64,000 nucleotides of DNA from Darksidea phi. Taxonomy: Eukaryota > Ascomycota > Dothideomycetes > Pleosporales > Lentitheciaceae. This document shows positions 12,253-23,662 of the stretch, piece after piece; the first letter of the stretch is position 1, and every line of letters begins with the position of its first letter. Below the pieces are notes generated by a model that was not told the origin of the DNA, searched no databases, and saw nothing but the letters and a program-made list of their open reading frames with translations. The translations under genes and the position numbers were made by a program. The stretch spans positions 225,594-289,593 of the forward strand of contig JASJFT010000041.1 in NCBI GenBank assembly GCA_030770425.1, given 5' to 3'.

Positions 12253-13096
12253 CTAATCTTTCTTCAGCGGCGTGAAGGTCTCCTGTATGCCCTCCCTCGA
12301 GATAATCATCATCTGCAGCCCGTCACCAACCTCGATATGCCGCTCCACCGCACTCGTGAACGCATCCCTGACCAAGTCTTCTACATGGTCCCGGGGCAGC
12401 GGCTGAGCCACTCTAGTTTCCAAATCGTGTCCCGTACCACTACCTGGCTCGTACTGATTCTTCAAGTTGACCTGGTTGTCCAAGAATGGCATGATAAGTG
12501 ATGACGCCGCACCGGCCGCCCTACACTGCTCCCTCTCGTAGCTGCCCACGGGATCATACGAGTACAGCGCACCCTTGCCTTCCTCATCCAGACCTCCCAA
12601 GATAGCGTGCACATAATACGGGAAGAAGCGCTTGTTGTAGAGGATGTGGCTAAGCCGCTGTGCGCAGGCGGTCACTGACATGGGCTTTCCGTGCTGGTAC
12701 TTGTACATCTTGACAATTGTGTCGAGACGCTCCTTCAGCGCATCGCCATCTGCTGCGAAGCCGACGACTGAGAGTACTATCCGCGCGTCTTTGTTATCTG
12801 GTCCCTCACCACCAATCTTGAAGAGTTTGGGTGCATATCGAGTGTTTATGTTGTAACCGGAGGTTGAGCGAGTGTCGCCGGCGAGGATGGTGAAGTCAGC
12901 GCCGGAGATGCCGAGTGTTGAGCCGCCGTTGTCCGTGTAGCTAGACACAGTTAGGGTATACCTACACCAAGGGTTGATAAGACACTCACGGGTAGAAGCC
13001 GTGCTGTCGTTCGCCTGACGGAGCTGCTGTGGGGGTCTGTTTGAACGAGTAGCCGGGGCCGCCCTGCGGGGGGGCGCCAGAGAAGATTGCAGCCAT
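12253..13096 (-). CDS. PRE7: 20S proteasome subunit beta type-6 (Pre7/PSMB1 family)
   Basis: Exons 13096-12990 and 12940-12253 with a 49-bp intron encode 264 residues. The first exon starts MAAIFSGAPPQGG and the join rebuilds GFYPYTDNGGSTLGISG, the conserved beginning of the mature beta fold. Later hallmarks are AGDTRSTSGYNINTRYAPKL, LSHILYNKRFFPYYV and GALYSYDPVGSYER. This subunit is a non-catalytic part of the beta ring of the 20S proteasome, working in nucleus and cytosol. No catalytic threonine is expected and none is apparent. Another beta-ring gene, PRE4, lies 1.4 kb away on the other strand. Family and exon structure are well supported. Confidence 0.96.
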
Positions 13097-13420
13097 CGTG
13101 GATATGTGGAGAGTGCTCGAGGAGAGTCTTCGTCGAGTTGTGAGAGAATGGGTCGGGTGGGAGGCGAAGTTGTGCGGCTAAGACGTTGTTGCTGTTGACG
13201 CGGACGAGCTGCCTGTTGCCAAGCCCAGATGTCCAGAGCTCAAGCTTGGACCCTATATCACGTGGCATGACATTCATCTTCATGACTGCTAACGATTGTG
13301 CAATATCGAGTATACTGTGCTAGTGTTACAATAGCCCCGAAATTGCAATACGCTCACGCGACCCATATCATAAGAATTAGAAGTTTGAAATTAACATCCA
13401 GAAAATGCTCCACTTGAACG

Positions 13421-14323
13421 TCACCTTCGTTCCTTTGACCGTGAGCGCCGCCGCTTGGGTGACCTTGACCTACTCCGCCATCTACTTTTTGATGCTTCTT
13501 TTCCTCCCCTGTGTTCCAGCTCCTTTCGTTTGCCAATGCTCTGTGAGGACGAGCGACTAGGCTGCTCCTTGTCTAAACCCCCCATGATCCTTTTGGCTAC
13601 ACTTTGGCGTGGCCCTTCCGCAGAGGGTGCGCTTGTGTCGCCCGACATGGCAGATCGAGCCGACACAAATTCTATCGAGTCCCGGGGCACTTTAGCCCTC
13701 GCCTTGGCAATTTTCTTCTGTGATGCGTTGAGCTCGTCACCGTATGCCCAGTCTGGCCAATTGACCGGAATACCAAGACCTTCAGGTAGCGTCGACGCAT
13801 ACTGGTCCTCCTCACCGATGCCCGCGAAGTCCATCAACTTTCGCAAATGGCTTGGATCCCGCAAGACGGACGAGTTCTCTAGTCTCTGGTTGAAGTGTTG
13901 CCCTTTCTTCTTCAGATCTAGGAACTGGGAGAACTTTTTCGACGATTTCTGAGGTGGTGATCCAGGTGGTGAGGGTGGTATGTTCCAATTCGGCACAGTA
14001 GGTAGAGTAAGGTTCTGGATCGTCAAGCGGGTTGAAGTGTAGGGCGAACTGAGTGGAAGATCGTCTGCCGGTCCACTTTCTGCGGGCAGAGGGGATGTCG
14101 TAGGACCTTGAGCGGGTCCGTTGATCGGTCCAGATGGCACCGAAGTGTCTTCGACTGGAGTGGGTGTAGGCTTCGGAGCCGGCGCAATAGTTGCTAAAGG
14201 TTTTGGCAGCTCGATATTAGTAGCTAACGCACCCTCGTCGGAAGCATTTACGCGGCTAACCTCAGCTTTTGTTATCGCTACAGCTTCTTCCTCATCGCTA
14301 CTTTCGTATCCTATTCCGAGCAT
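13421..14323 (-). CDS. HCNGP/SAP30-binding-protein-like nuclear protein
   Basis: A single exon gives 300 residues from the ATG at 14323 (MLGIGYESSDEEE). The frame stays open upstream to 14422, but this methionine matches the family's usual start. The first half is Pro/Ser-rich and acidic. The conserved core reads FSQFLDLKKKGQHFNQRLEN, RDPSHLRKLMDFAGI and YASTLPEGLGIP followed by WPDWAYGDEL, the signature of the HCNGP family (SAP30BP in animals), which is linked to transcription and splicing regulation. The tail is an Arg/Ser-rich stretch, RSRSRSPKRRRSRSKERR, likely a nuclear localisation or RNA-contact segment. The gene is divergent from PRE4, with 211 bp between the start codons. Confidence 0.88.
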   Translation of the reverse strand: MLGIGYESSDEEEAVAITKAEVSRVNASDEGALATNIELPKPLATIAPAPKPTPTPVEDTSVPSGPINGPAQGPTTSPLPAESGPADDLPLSSPYTSTRLTIQNLTLPTVPNWNIPPSPPGSPPQKSSKKFSQFLDLKKKGQHFNQRLENSSVLRDPSHLRKLMDFAGIGEEDQYASTLPEGLGIPVNWPDWAYGDELNASQKKIAKARAKVPRDSIEFVSARSAMSGDTSAPSAEGPRQSVAKRIMGGLDKEQPSRSSSQSIGKRKELEHRGGKEASKSRWRSRSRSPKRRRSRSKERR

Positions 14324-14534
14324 GGCTGCGGGTGGAGTTAAGTTGTGCAAGTCGAAGGCGGAAAGCGCAGGTGATGAATGGAGCTTGGGCCGGGTTGCCA
14401 AGAGTAGCTGCAACGCGGTCAAGCTGCCTGGCGACCATCTCTACGCCTTTACCTCCACTGCGTTCGCAAGCCTCACCAACAGCTTCGAGCCACCGTCCCT
14501 CTCCCGTCATACCTTACGAACTCAACTCGTCACC

Positions 14535-15422
14535 ATGAATCACCTTCCGCAAGCTTGGGGCCGTGTAAGAGTACTCCCTCGTCATACAACAGCATTACTG
14601 ACAGAGACATAGCCCAGGGACGACGTATATGGCGCCTACGACCACACACATTTCCAGGCATCCGGCCCGATTCAACATACCCAAAGCCCAATCGTGACCG
14701 GTACCTCAGTCGTTGCTGCCAAGTTTAAGGATGGCGTGGTTATTGCTGCGGATAACTTGGGTACGACAAACACACGCTAGTATTGGCTGGGAGATTGGAG
14801 CTGACAGGATGTTGTAGCTTCGTACGGCTCCCTTGCTCGCTTCACGGACGTCAAGCGCCTGCGGAAGTTCAACGAGAAGGTCGTGGTAGGCTTTGGCGGC
14901 GATGTCTCGGACATGCAGTACCTCGACCGTCTCCTCAACTCCCTGGACATCCGCGAGAACTACTCGTCTACTGACGACCCGCTCAATGCGAAGAACTTGC
15001 ACACATACCTTGCAAAAGTCATGTACAAGCGCCGGTCCGACTTCAACCCGCTATGGAATCATCTACTCATCACCGGATTAGACGGTGACGCGAAACCTTT
15101 CCTTGCAAGCGCAGATCTGCTGGGCACTACCTTCTCCTCACCAACACTTGCTACCGGGTTCGGCGCGCATCTTGCACAACCGATCCTAAGGAGAACGATT
15201 CCCGATGAGGCCTCAGTAGAGAACGTCAGCAAGGAGGATGCGGTGAAACTGGTCAAGGAGTGCATGAAGGTTCTCTTCTATCGGGATGCAAGGAGTTTGG
15301 ACAAATACTCAATCGCTGTGATTACGGCGGCGGGTGTGGAGCTCAAAGAGGATGAGAAGCTGGAGAACCAGAGCTGGGCGTTTGCGGAGCAGATTAGAGG
15401 ATATGGTACACAGACTGTGTAA
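14535..15422 (+). CDS. PRE4: 20S proteasome subunit beta type-7 (Pre4/PSMB4 family)
   Basis: Three exons, 14535-14564, 14613-14760 and 14818-15422, encode 260 residues, with introns of 48 and 57 bp. The spliced protein has [20 protein letters not shown], then [20 protein letters not shown] built across intron two, then [17 protein letters not shown] and the C-terminal [14 protein letters not shown]. These are diagnostic of the non-catalytic beta7 subunit (Pre4 in yeast, PSMB4 in humans). The protein is part of the 20S core particle beta ring. The first coding exon is only 30 nt. The gene shares a short promoter region with the HCNGP-like gene. Confidence 0.95.
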
Positions 15423-15735
15423 ACGCAGCCGATGAGGCAGACTGGGGGACGGTAGTCATGCCGATCTCACATACATTGCTGGAGCCATTGGACTAAACGA
15501 TAGAGACGAATATACTACATGCCAGCATGACATATTTGCCGAGGATCATTCGCTACGAATGAGCTGTGCATGCAGTTATTGTATTCAGAGATGGACCAAT
15601 CCAAGGCTAGAGAGAGCTTCAGAGCTTAGGTAGGTAGTGCGGGGAAGCTCTACACTACGAGAGCTCCAACAATGAACTCTATTCTCCAGCTCCTTCTCCA
15701 TTTATCTGCTCTTAGCCTACACATCTTTCTTTGCA
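15423..15735. other. Tandem intergenic region
   Basis: About 310 bp between the stop of PRE4 and the start of the SDR gene. It should contain the PRE4 3' UTR and the SDR promoter; no further feature was recognised. Confidence 0.4.
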
Positions 15736-16744
15736 ATGTCTGCTACTTTTAAAACTGGCAAGCGGGTAGTGTTCACAGGCGGGTCTGGGGTTGCCGGTCG
15801 ACACGTGATAACAAAGCTCCTCGAGTATGGACACAGGATTTTGAACGTCGATATAACTTCTCTCGACAATCTAGACGTACACACTTTGAAAGCGGATCTG
15901 ACAGATGGCGCCCAAGCATTCAACAGCTTGTCGTGTCACTTTGAAGTTTCCGAACCCTTCCTCGATCCTGTACAGATACCAGACGCGGTCGTCCATTTTG
16001 CAGGTAATCTCCTCCGTCCGTACCTGTGCGCCCCTCCAGGTCGTTGTATGCAAATTGGTCTGACATGGCCCAGGAATTGCCCAACCTATGCGCCTCCCCG
16101 ACAATGAAACCTTCCGAATTAATGTAATGGGCTCATACAATGTGATGGAAGCCGCCTGCAAACTCGGCATCAAGAAGATCATCCTGGCCTCTAGTATCAC
16201 TACCTACGGCGTCACCTACGCTGAAGGCGACGTCTCATTTCCGCACTTCCCATTAACTGAAGACTCACCTACGCAACCCATGGACGTCTACGCCACGAGT
16301 AAAGTGTGCATGGAGCGTATAGCGTCCAGCTTTGCACTCCGCTTCCCGGGCACAGATATCTACGCGCTACGAATCGGCGCGGTCATTGAGCCCGACAAGT
16401 TTGAGGAGAAATTTCAGAGATATTTGCAGCATCCGGAAAAATGGAAGACACATGCATGGAGTTACACTGATTCCCGGGACTTGGGGAATATGGTGAACTG
16501 CTGTTTGAAGAAGGATGGACTAGGATTTCAAGTTTTCAATGCGGTGAATGATGAGATCACTAATGAGGAAGAAGGTGGGACAGAAGAGTTCTTGAAGAAA
16601 ATGTGCCCGAGCACGGAGTTGACGAGGAAGATGGGGAAGACAGAGGCACCGGTTAGTAATCAGAAGATCAGGGAGATGCTGGAGTTTGCTGAGGAGTTTG
16701 GGTGGAAGAAGGTGTGGGCGGAAGGAAGTTTTAGATCGGGATAA
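15736..16744 (+). CDS. Extended short-chain dehydrogenase/NAD-dependent epimerase
   Basis: Exons 15736-16003 and 16074-16744 (70-bp intron) encode 312 residues. Near the N-terminus, VVFTGGSGVAGRHVITKLLE is the TGxxGxxG nucleotide-binding motif of extended SDRs. VVHFAG comes at the exon junction, then FRINVMGSYNVMEAACKLGI. The catalytic YxxxK is present as YATSK (about residue 162) and a serine pair lies in ILASSITTYG. The fold and cofactor binding are clear. The substrate is not; relatives act on nucleotide sugars, and this protein resembles fungal NAD-dependent epimerases of unknown substrate. Confidence 0.85.
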
Positions 16745-17295
16745 GTATACGGAGAGGGACTTATAGTATTCGAAACTAGTAGGCAGTAAGAAGCTCATTT
16801 CAACAGGTTCTCGTTGATAATGTCACAGCCTGATTGTTTCATAGATTTGAGTGCTAGTCTTGAAGGCCAACAATCTCACGATATGACTGAGCTCGAACTA
16901 CCTAATATCACTGCACATACTAGCCGTTGCTGTATGTGTTGAATTGTAAACATTGCACCGTCTATCTAAGAATCTGTCAGTCCATTGTACGCATCTTTTG
17001 AGGCTGCTATGGTCCCACGCATCTCGAGGCTCGGTATGCTTGTTCTCTTCCAATTACTTGCCCATTTTCCGCGCATGGCATGTCTCCCTTTGTCCCGTTC
17101 CGAAACGGTCAACAACATTCCACAGCTCCCCTGAGCATCCAACCTCCAACCTGCAAACGTCAGGCACCAAAGCCTTTGTTCCATTTTCTAATATCAATCC
17201 AAATAATATCGCAAATCATACTGCAGCCTACACACTACCCTTCAGCAAGCTCTCTAAAACTCCAAACACCCGTCTCGTTCCCGCACTCATTCAGG
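16745..17295. other. Intergenic region
   Basis: The sequence just before 17296 is rich in C, T and A, as in fungal promoter/5' UTR segments. No gene or repeat was recognised. Confidence 0.4.
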
Positions 17296-18319
17296 ATGTT
17301 CGGCCTCAAAGGCGGCACAGTCGCCGTTCCCCGCTGGATCCTCATCTTCCGCGCATTTCAGTTCATTTTCGCGGTCTTGGTGATAGCTCTCACGGCATAT
17401 GCGCTCTCCATTAATCACGGTGGGCCTGTACGTATTCATTATCCTAAAGACACCCCTTATACTCACCAAGCCTATAGCTTAGAACGCCCCTCATCGCACT
17501 GCTCATCATCGCCGTCCTCACCATTGTACCTATCCTCGTCCTAATCACGCCACTACACTTGATACAGCGTAAACACTTCGATCCTAGAATCGCGTTGTTG
17601 CTCGATGGGTTCGCGTTGCTTTATTGGACGGCTGCATTCGCTGCTCTAGCTTCATATCAGGATATCTTCCAGTACTATGGCCGGGACACTGAGTTTGTCG
17701 ACTTTGTGTTCGACGAGTGTCAGAAGTGTCGGTCAGCATGGAGGAGTGGGATCGCTGCTACGGTGTTTGCGGCACTTGAAGCGTAAGTAACTATGCACTT
17801 AATCATCTGCGAGGACGGGGTTGGGAAGACGAGGAAACTAACGAAATGGTGTATAGTCTCCTCTTCCTCTTCACGACGCTGGCTTTCATCTTCTACTACC
17901 ATCATCACATAGCTGGCACCCACGCCCCAGGCCTTGGCCATCGAAGTCATGGAACTGCAGCTGCTCCTACTACTACTGGAGCTACCGGAACCGGCGCCAC
18001 AGGAACCGCTGCTAGTGGCGTGGCTGCTGAAGAGCATCAAATGCCGTCGTTGAATTCGCATAGCAATGCGCACGGTACCGGAAACTACGGTATCCCAGCA
18101 CCTCCGACATCAGGTGGCTATGGAAGTGGGGCGACTGAGACGAGTGGGGGGCACAAGCCCCCCACTACAAGTGGTTTTAGTAGGGGAGCGGGTGCTACGA
18201 GTGGAGGAACTGTGCAGCCAACTTCGGGTGCTAGTGGCCACCAGCCACCGTATCCAGATTCGCCTGCGAGGCCGGCGCGTACCGGAGGCTATGGTGGGCA
18301 TGAGAACGGGAGTAATTAG
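17296..18319 (+). CDS. MARVEL-domain membrane protein
   Basis: Exons 17296-17427, 17478-17782 and 17857-18319 encode 299 residues, with introns of 50 and 74 bp. About the first 165 residues hold four hydrophobic segments (FRAFQFIFAVLVIALTAYAL, LIALLIIAVLTIVPILVLI, IALLLDGFALLYWTAAFAAL and LLFLFTTLAFIFYYHHH), with FDECQKCRSAWRSGIAATVF before the last. This arrangement fits the fungal MARVEL family of membrane-organising proteins. The C-terminal 130 residues are a Gly/Thr/Ser/Pro-rich cytosolic tail with repeated T(A/G)TG and TSGG units. The gene is convergent with the GST-kappa-like gene. Its exact cellular role cannot be stated. Confidence 0.85.
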
Positions 18320-18496
18320 GGACACGGAGCTGAGACTACGAGGCCTTAATTCGAGTTAGAAAGGGAGGTGCGGTGGGGAAAATAATTCCTTTCAAACCTT
18401 GTAGAGGATACCGGGCCTTGATTGTAATGTTTACTCTTGCAGTGGCACTTCCTGGATTACACGTTACCACCACGAGGCGCAACAGCAAAGTCCCAA

Positions 18497-19563
18497 TTAT
18501 AGAAGCGCTCTCCAGCCCCTACCACCCGGCCTCTCAAGTCCCAGATGATCGCAAAGCTGTCCCAGATGATCAACACCCCAATACCTCTCCGTTTTTCCTT
18601 CCGAGTTCGTAGCTAGACAAAGTCAGCATTTGAAATCAACTGCTGGTTATTTCCTTCGCTAGTGCAAAGAAGCACAATTGAACACACTCACCAACAAACC
18701 AAGGCAACCCAAAAGCCTCCTCCTTAAACGCCAAATCCGTGTTCTCCGTTAGTTTCTTTTTAACTTCTTCACTTTTACTCATCTCAACTACCTTCTTTGC
18801 CTCCTCCTCGCTACCAACAATTGTCGTCACAATAGCGAGCAAGTTCTCCGGATTCGTGGGGTTACTAAAGTGGAGCCAAAAGTTTTGATAGAAGAGCCCA
18901 ATTGCGCTGGTAATGGACTGTGGATGCGAGATAGAGAGTGCTACGAGGACGCGGCCGATCTAGACACGGAATTTAGTAGGGCTCGAGGAGATGAAGTATC
19001 GGTGTCGAATTACAGAGATTGTGTTGATAGGGAAGCCGGGGGGAGTGTCATCAGAAATTGGGACGTTCAAGTATTTGGCCCATCGTTTACGCTCGGTGTT
19101 GATCCATTTGTCTTTATCTGTGGAACTGGTTAGCATTTTGTCTTCGGTGTAAAACAGCGAACTTTACATCCCGGACCAGACGTCGTAGGCAAGCGACCTT
19201 CACATTGCTATAAATCCAAACTAGGCAGAGAATGGAATAACATGAGACTTCGAAGAAAAAACGTTTTAACTGCTCAACAAAAAAATCAAAACTCACTCTT
19301 GATGTTTAGCGGCGGTGTATTCCCACACGCTTTCATCAAGCCGCCTAGGAAGATCGGCACGTATGTGATATCGCATTGTTTGAAAACTTCATAGTTCTAA
19401 AGGGGTGTCAGTTCTGCTTTTCGCTTCTTCCACCGATCGCCTGTCCTTGTGATCTAACAAGCACTGGGTGTTTTGGAACGCGACCGACCTGCAGCACATA
19501 GAACGCGATATACCCAAACGGGCTGACAATGTCGATATAAAGGGTAATCTGGGGTTTAGCCAT
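18497..19563 (-). CDS. GST-kappa/DsbA-family thioredoxin-like oxidoreductase
   Basis: Five small exons, 19563-19489, 19396-19297, 19117-19014, 18959-18692 and 18612-18497, join in frame to 220 residues. The start, MAKPQITLYIDIVSPFGYIA, is the first strand and active-site region of the kappa-class GST/2-hydroxychromene-2-carboxylate isomerase branch of the DsbA superfamily, with the catalytic serine of SPFGY. Further landmarks are ITYVPIFLGGLMKACG, WAKYLNVPISDDTPPGFP, ENTDLAFKEEAFGLPWFV and RYWGVDHLGQL. Family members conjugate or isomerise with glutathione, often in mitochondria or peroxisomes. Introns are 92, 179, 54 and 79 bp. The first donor, GTCGGT, is weak but is the one that keeps the frame and the family alignment. 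Confidence 0.88.
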
Positions 19564-19922
19564 CTTAGAAAGGGGTCGAGGTATGAATGCGGGGAATAGA
19601 CGCAGATGTCAAAGGAGGTGGATGGAGGTTGCGGTTGAAGCTTGGACTTGATTGAGCTTGAGGTCACCCATCGCTGGGCCGAGGCATACCGAAAGATCTC
19701 CGCACACCGGCGTCTAATTGTCTACCCACCTAGCTATCTACAGATTTTGAGCGCCCAACGCAATAAGTTTTCTTATCTGAAGGTGTAATTCTGGGTATCC
19801 AAATCGGGCGTATTGTGCCCTTTTTACGGTGCACACGAAACCCACGCCGGTGGTCCTCTGAAAGAGGTGATCCACGCCGCTAGTGCCCGCCAAAAGACGA
19901 CTTTACTACTCCGTCTACACTA

Positions 19923-21614
19923 CTACGCCTTACCCTTGCTTTTTGCATTCCCACTCGCACTCGGTTGGCCCCTCCTCCTCTCCCAAACCTGCACATAACT
20001 CTCTTTGGTGAATAGGGTCTCCGCCCTCTCCTTTTCCACAAATAGATCCTGAATCCCGTACCACTCATCACGACTCCGATCCCTAAGCTGCACCCTCCAA
20101 ACCTTCATATCCTGCTCGCCCTCCACACTGTCGTCCTTCTTTTTGACAGCCTCGTGCGTAATGTTGGCTACCAAATCGTACCAAATGGGTTCTCCGGGCG
20201 GGTACTCCTGAGGGTTGGGCTCCACGTAATGAGACATGTCGAGCGATTGGACAGGAAAGGTGACGATTGTCGGGTTGCGCTCTGATACGAATTTGTTTTT
20301 GCTGAAACGCTTGATGTGGAAGAGTAAGCAAGGGGGGAGGGGGTGAACAAGGCGGTATCGGACACGGTTCTTCATCTTCTCTTGGGGTCGTACACCGTCG
20401 TACTTATTGAGGATGGTGGTAAGGGGTACCTGAGGGATGATGTTTTTTTCTAGGGCGTCTTGAAACAACGGTGCCGGGGGTAGGTCTAATGTGAGGACCA
20501 GAAACTTGGTGATCTCGGTTTGTACAGCAGCATCTTCGAAGCGTAGGCGATCGCCAGCATTTGCGCGTGCTGTGATCTCTTGCGATTCGATCTTAAGGGT
20601 GCCCTGAAACACTTTCTGGACTATGCTGGATCCCGGCTTTGTTTTCGAGCCTCCGACTGCTAGATGGAGGTTGTTGAGAAACCATGACATGAAGTCTACG
20701 GGATCTGACTGCTCGGAAAGGGAGAACCGTTTCGAAGACTGCAGTGCAATCTCCTGGAGCAACTCATGCGGCGAAACGTGTGTCTTGAACGCACGAGGAT
20801 TCCATATCTTGCGTACTAGCGTGCTAAAACGCTGAGCGAGCTGTGGTCGACTTGATAGATCCTCTAGCATGAAGTAGTTGCGCAGCGGAACCACATGTGC
20901 CAAAGCCTGGATCACCACATTGAAGTAGTCGTTCGCCTTAATGTTGTTCATGCCCACGAAGCCCGGAATATATTCCCTATTCGAGAGATCCCACGACACC
21001 TTTGGGTCCTTGTCCAACCGGGCTACCTCCACTTTACTCAGCCGCGGATCAACGACAAACTTGATATCGTCTAGCGACTTGGAATTGACCTCGTAGCCTT
21101 CCGGTAGCACGTACACCTTCTTCGTCTCCATATTGACATAAACATGATGGTTCTCATCGAGCGCATGGAAGTATGCTTGCGACTTTGGTCCTCGACCCTG
21201 GAAGTATTTGCCGCAGACGAGACATGCGTATACGTTGATGTTCGACAAGGTAACGGAGCAGAGCTTCTCGAAGTCGAAGTCTAGCACTTTGCGGTCGATT
21301 GTGTCTAGATAGAGATCGGTGTATCCAGCTTCGGGCGCTTTCTGTCTTCTAGGTGCCACAACGGCGGACTCGTCTTCGTCGTCCTCCAAAGCTCCAGCTT
21401 CTTCTAGCTCGGCGTGCTCTTCCGCATCTACCCCCGAGATATCAATCTTTTCGCACTCTTCTTTTCGGGGAGACATGAGATGTCCATTTCTCGACGCGCC
21501 ATTGACGGGCTCGGGAGTTCGCATTTCCTCGTCGTCGACGCGCGCTCGTTTCGATGCGGGGGACGGCGCATCTACAATGTCCTCCAGAGGCTCTAGAGCT
21601 TGCCGCTTTGGCAT
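19923..21614 (-). CDS. SAD1: U4/U6.U5 tri-snRNP assembly factor Sad1/USP39 (inactive ubiquitin hydrolase)
   Basis: This is an intronless reading frame of 563 residues. An acidic, disordered N-terminus is followed by a UBP zinc finger (CLVCGKYFQGRG at about 131-142, with nearby histidines) and a ubiquitin-hydrolase fold. At the place of the catalytic cysteine box the protein has GMNNIKANDYFNVVIQAL, with Asp229 where active peptidases have Cys. That loss is typical of Sad1/USP39, a structural component needed for tri-snRNP assembly and pre-mRNA splicing in the nucleus. LLFHIKRFSKNKF and YDLVANITHEAV are other conserved blocks. It is divergent from CCT2 with exactly 300 bp between start codons. 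Confidence 0.95.
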   Translation of the reverse strand: MPKRQALEPLEDIVDAPSPASKRARVDDEEMRTPEPVNGASRNGHLMSPRKEECEKIDISGVDAEEHAELEEAGALEDDEDESAVVAPRRQKAPEAGYTDLYLDTIDRKVLDFDFEKLCSVTLSNINVYACLVCGKYFQGRGPKSQAYFHALDENHHVYVNMETKKVYVLPEGYEVNSKSLDDIKFVVDPRLSKVEVARLDKDPKVSWDLSNREYIPGFVGMNNIKANDYFNVVIQALAHVVPLRNYFMLEDLSSRPQLAQRFSTLVRKIWNPRAFKTHVSPHELLQEIALQSSKRFSLSEQSDPVDFMSWFLNNLHLAVGGSKTKPGSSIVQKVFQGTLKIESQEITARANAGDRLRFEDAAVQTEITKFLVLTLDLPPAPLFQDALEKNIIPQVPLTTILNKYDGVRPQEKMKNRVRYRLVHPLPPCLLFHIKRFSKNKFVSERNPTIVTFPVQSLDMSHYVEPNPQEYPPGEPIWYDLVANITHEAVKKKDDSVEGEQDMKVWRVQLRDRSRDEWYGIQDLFVEKERAETLFTKESYVQVWERRRGQPSASGNAKSKGKA

Positions 21615-21914
21615 GGTTGGTGTCGGCCGGCGTTAGAACAAGGTGAGGAGGGGGCTGTGTGTCTACTTTGGGAAGACGTATTTGGCACAGTAGGCGGGAT
21701 AAAAAGTATGAAGCTCTAATGAAGCTCGAGGCAGCAGAGTGAAAACGGTCGCAACGGGCAGCTTGGCAACGCTGATTGGTTAGCTAGTGCAAACATCGCA
21801 AACAAGCTCTTCACGGCGGGCAACTTCAAAAAAGTTCGCGGCGCCAGGCACCACATCCCGCCCCCGCAGCACTTGTTGATACCCTTATTCCGCAATTTCT
21901 TCGCTGTAATCAGA
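21615..21914. promoter_or_regulatory. Bidirectional promoter between SAD1 and CCT2
   Basis: Exactly 300 bp separate the two divergent start codons, so both promoters and 5' UTRs must lie here. No specific factor site is claimed. Confidence 0.5.
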
Positions 21915-23662
21915 ATGGTCAGTCTCTAACTGGTTGACTTCCAGTGCCAGATCCCGCTTACATCTTTCCTAGTCATATCAGAACCCCACCCAGATCTTTG
22001 CGGAGGACGTGACGGAGGAGAAAGGCGAGAATGCGCGTCTGTCCGCGTTCGTGGGTGCTATTGCAGTCGGCGACCTCGTGAAGAGCACGCTGGGACCGAA
22101 GGGCATGGACAAAATATTACAGTCCGCGTACGTGCAGTGGGCCAGCCATTTTGAGCATCGCTGAACCTAGTATTTAGCTCCACAGGCGAGATCATGGTCA
22201 CGAACGACGGAGCTACGATCCTGAAAGCAATCGCCCTCGACAACGCCGCCGCGAAAGTGCTTGTCAATATTTCAAAAGTACAGGATGACGAGGTTGGAGA
22301 CGGTACCACATCAGTCACCGTTCTGGCTGCGGAGCTGCTGCGAGAGGCGGAGAAACTTGTGGACCAAAAGATACACCCCCAGACTATCATTGAGGGTTAC
22401 AGAATAGCAAGCCATGCGGCGCTACAAGCTCTGGAGAAGATCGCGGTAGATAACAGCAAGGACGAGAAGGCTTTCCGCCAGGACCTCGAGGCCATTGCTC
22501 GGACAACACTGAGCTCCAAGGTGCTCAGCCAGGACCGGACGCAGTTTGCGAAGCTCGCCGTGGATGCCGTGCTGAGAATGAAGGGTTCGACTGACCTTAC
22601 TCATATCCAGATCATCAAGAAGGCGGGAGGGAAGCTCAAGGACTCGTACCTGGATGAGGGTTTTATCCTAGACAAGAAGTTCGGTGTCAATCAGCCCAAG
22701 CGGATAGAGAACGCCAAAATTCTCGTTGCGAATACGGCAATGGACACGGACAAGATCAAGATTTTCGGTGCGAGGGTCAAGGTAGACTCGACCGGGCAGT
22801 TGGCCGACCTAGAAAAGGCGGAGCGGGAGAAGATGAAGGCCAAAGTCGAGCGTATCAAGGCACATGGAATCAATTGCTTCGTCAACCGACAATTAATCTA
22901 CAACTGGCCAGAGCAGCTCTTCGCAGACGCCGGCATCTGCTCAATCGAGCATGCAGACTTCGACGGCGTGGAGCGACTGGCGCTCGTCACCGGGGGAGAC
23001 ATCACTTCGACATTTGACCATCCGGAGAACGTCAAGCTCGGTCATTGCGATTTGATCGAGGAGGTGATTATTGGCGAGGACACGTTGATCAGGTTTTCGG
23101 GGGTTGCAGCAGGCAGAGCATGCACCATCGTGCTCCGCGGAGCAACCGAGCAGCTTCTCGACGAAGCTGAGCGCTCACTTCACGATGCTCTAGCCGTGCT
23201 CTCACAGACGGTCAAGGAGCCTAGGACGACGCTAGGCGGTGGATGCGCTGAAACGGTCATGGCCAAGGCAGTGGCAGAATCCGCACAGAATGTGGCAGGC
23301 AAGAAGGCGATTGCGATAGAGTCCTTCTCAAAGGCTTTGCTGCAACTACCCACCATCCTTGCCGACAACGCCGGTTTGGATTCTAGCGATCTTGTCATGC
23401 GGTTACGGAAAGCCGTCTACTCAGGCCTCACGAGCTCCGGGTTAGACCTCTTGACTCCTGGTGGAGGTATTACCGACATGCGGGAGCTCGGCGTCATTGA
23501 GAGCTACAAGCTGAAGCGCGCGGTCGTTTCGTCGGCCTCTGAGGCAGCGGAGGTAAGTCCTGTTGGTCCCCGTGCCATTAGAACACGCACTAATCCCCGT
23601 AGTTATTGCTTAGGGTTGATAACATAATACGGAGCGCTCCTCGTCGCCGCGAGCGTATGTGA
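21915..23662 (+). CDS. CCT2: Chaperonin CCT/TRiC subunit beta
   Basis: Exons 21915-21917, 21982-22127, 22178-23552 and 23603-23662 encode 527 residues. The first coding exon is the ATG alone. Joining it to exon two gives [20 protein letters not shown], the usual CCT2 start, and exon three starts inside [17 protein letters not shown]. Group II chaperonin motifs are present: [12 protein letters not shown], the nucleotide-binding [18 protein letters not shown] and, near the end, [18 protein letters not shown]. The short last exon supplies [23 protein letters not shown] residues typical of the C-terminus. CCT folds actin, tubulin and other substrates in the cytosol. The length agrees with the family. 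Confidence 0.97.
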
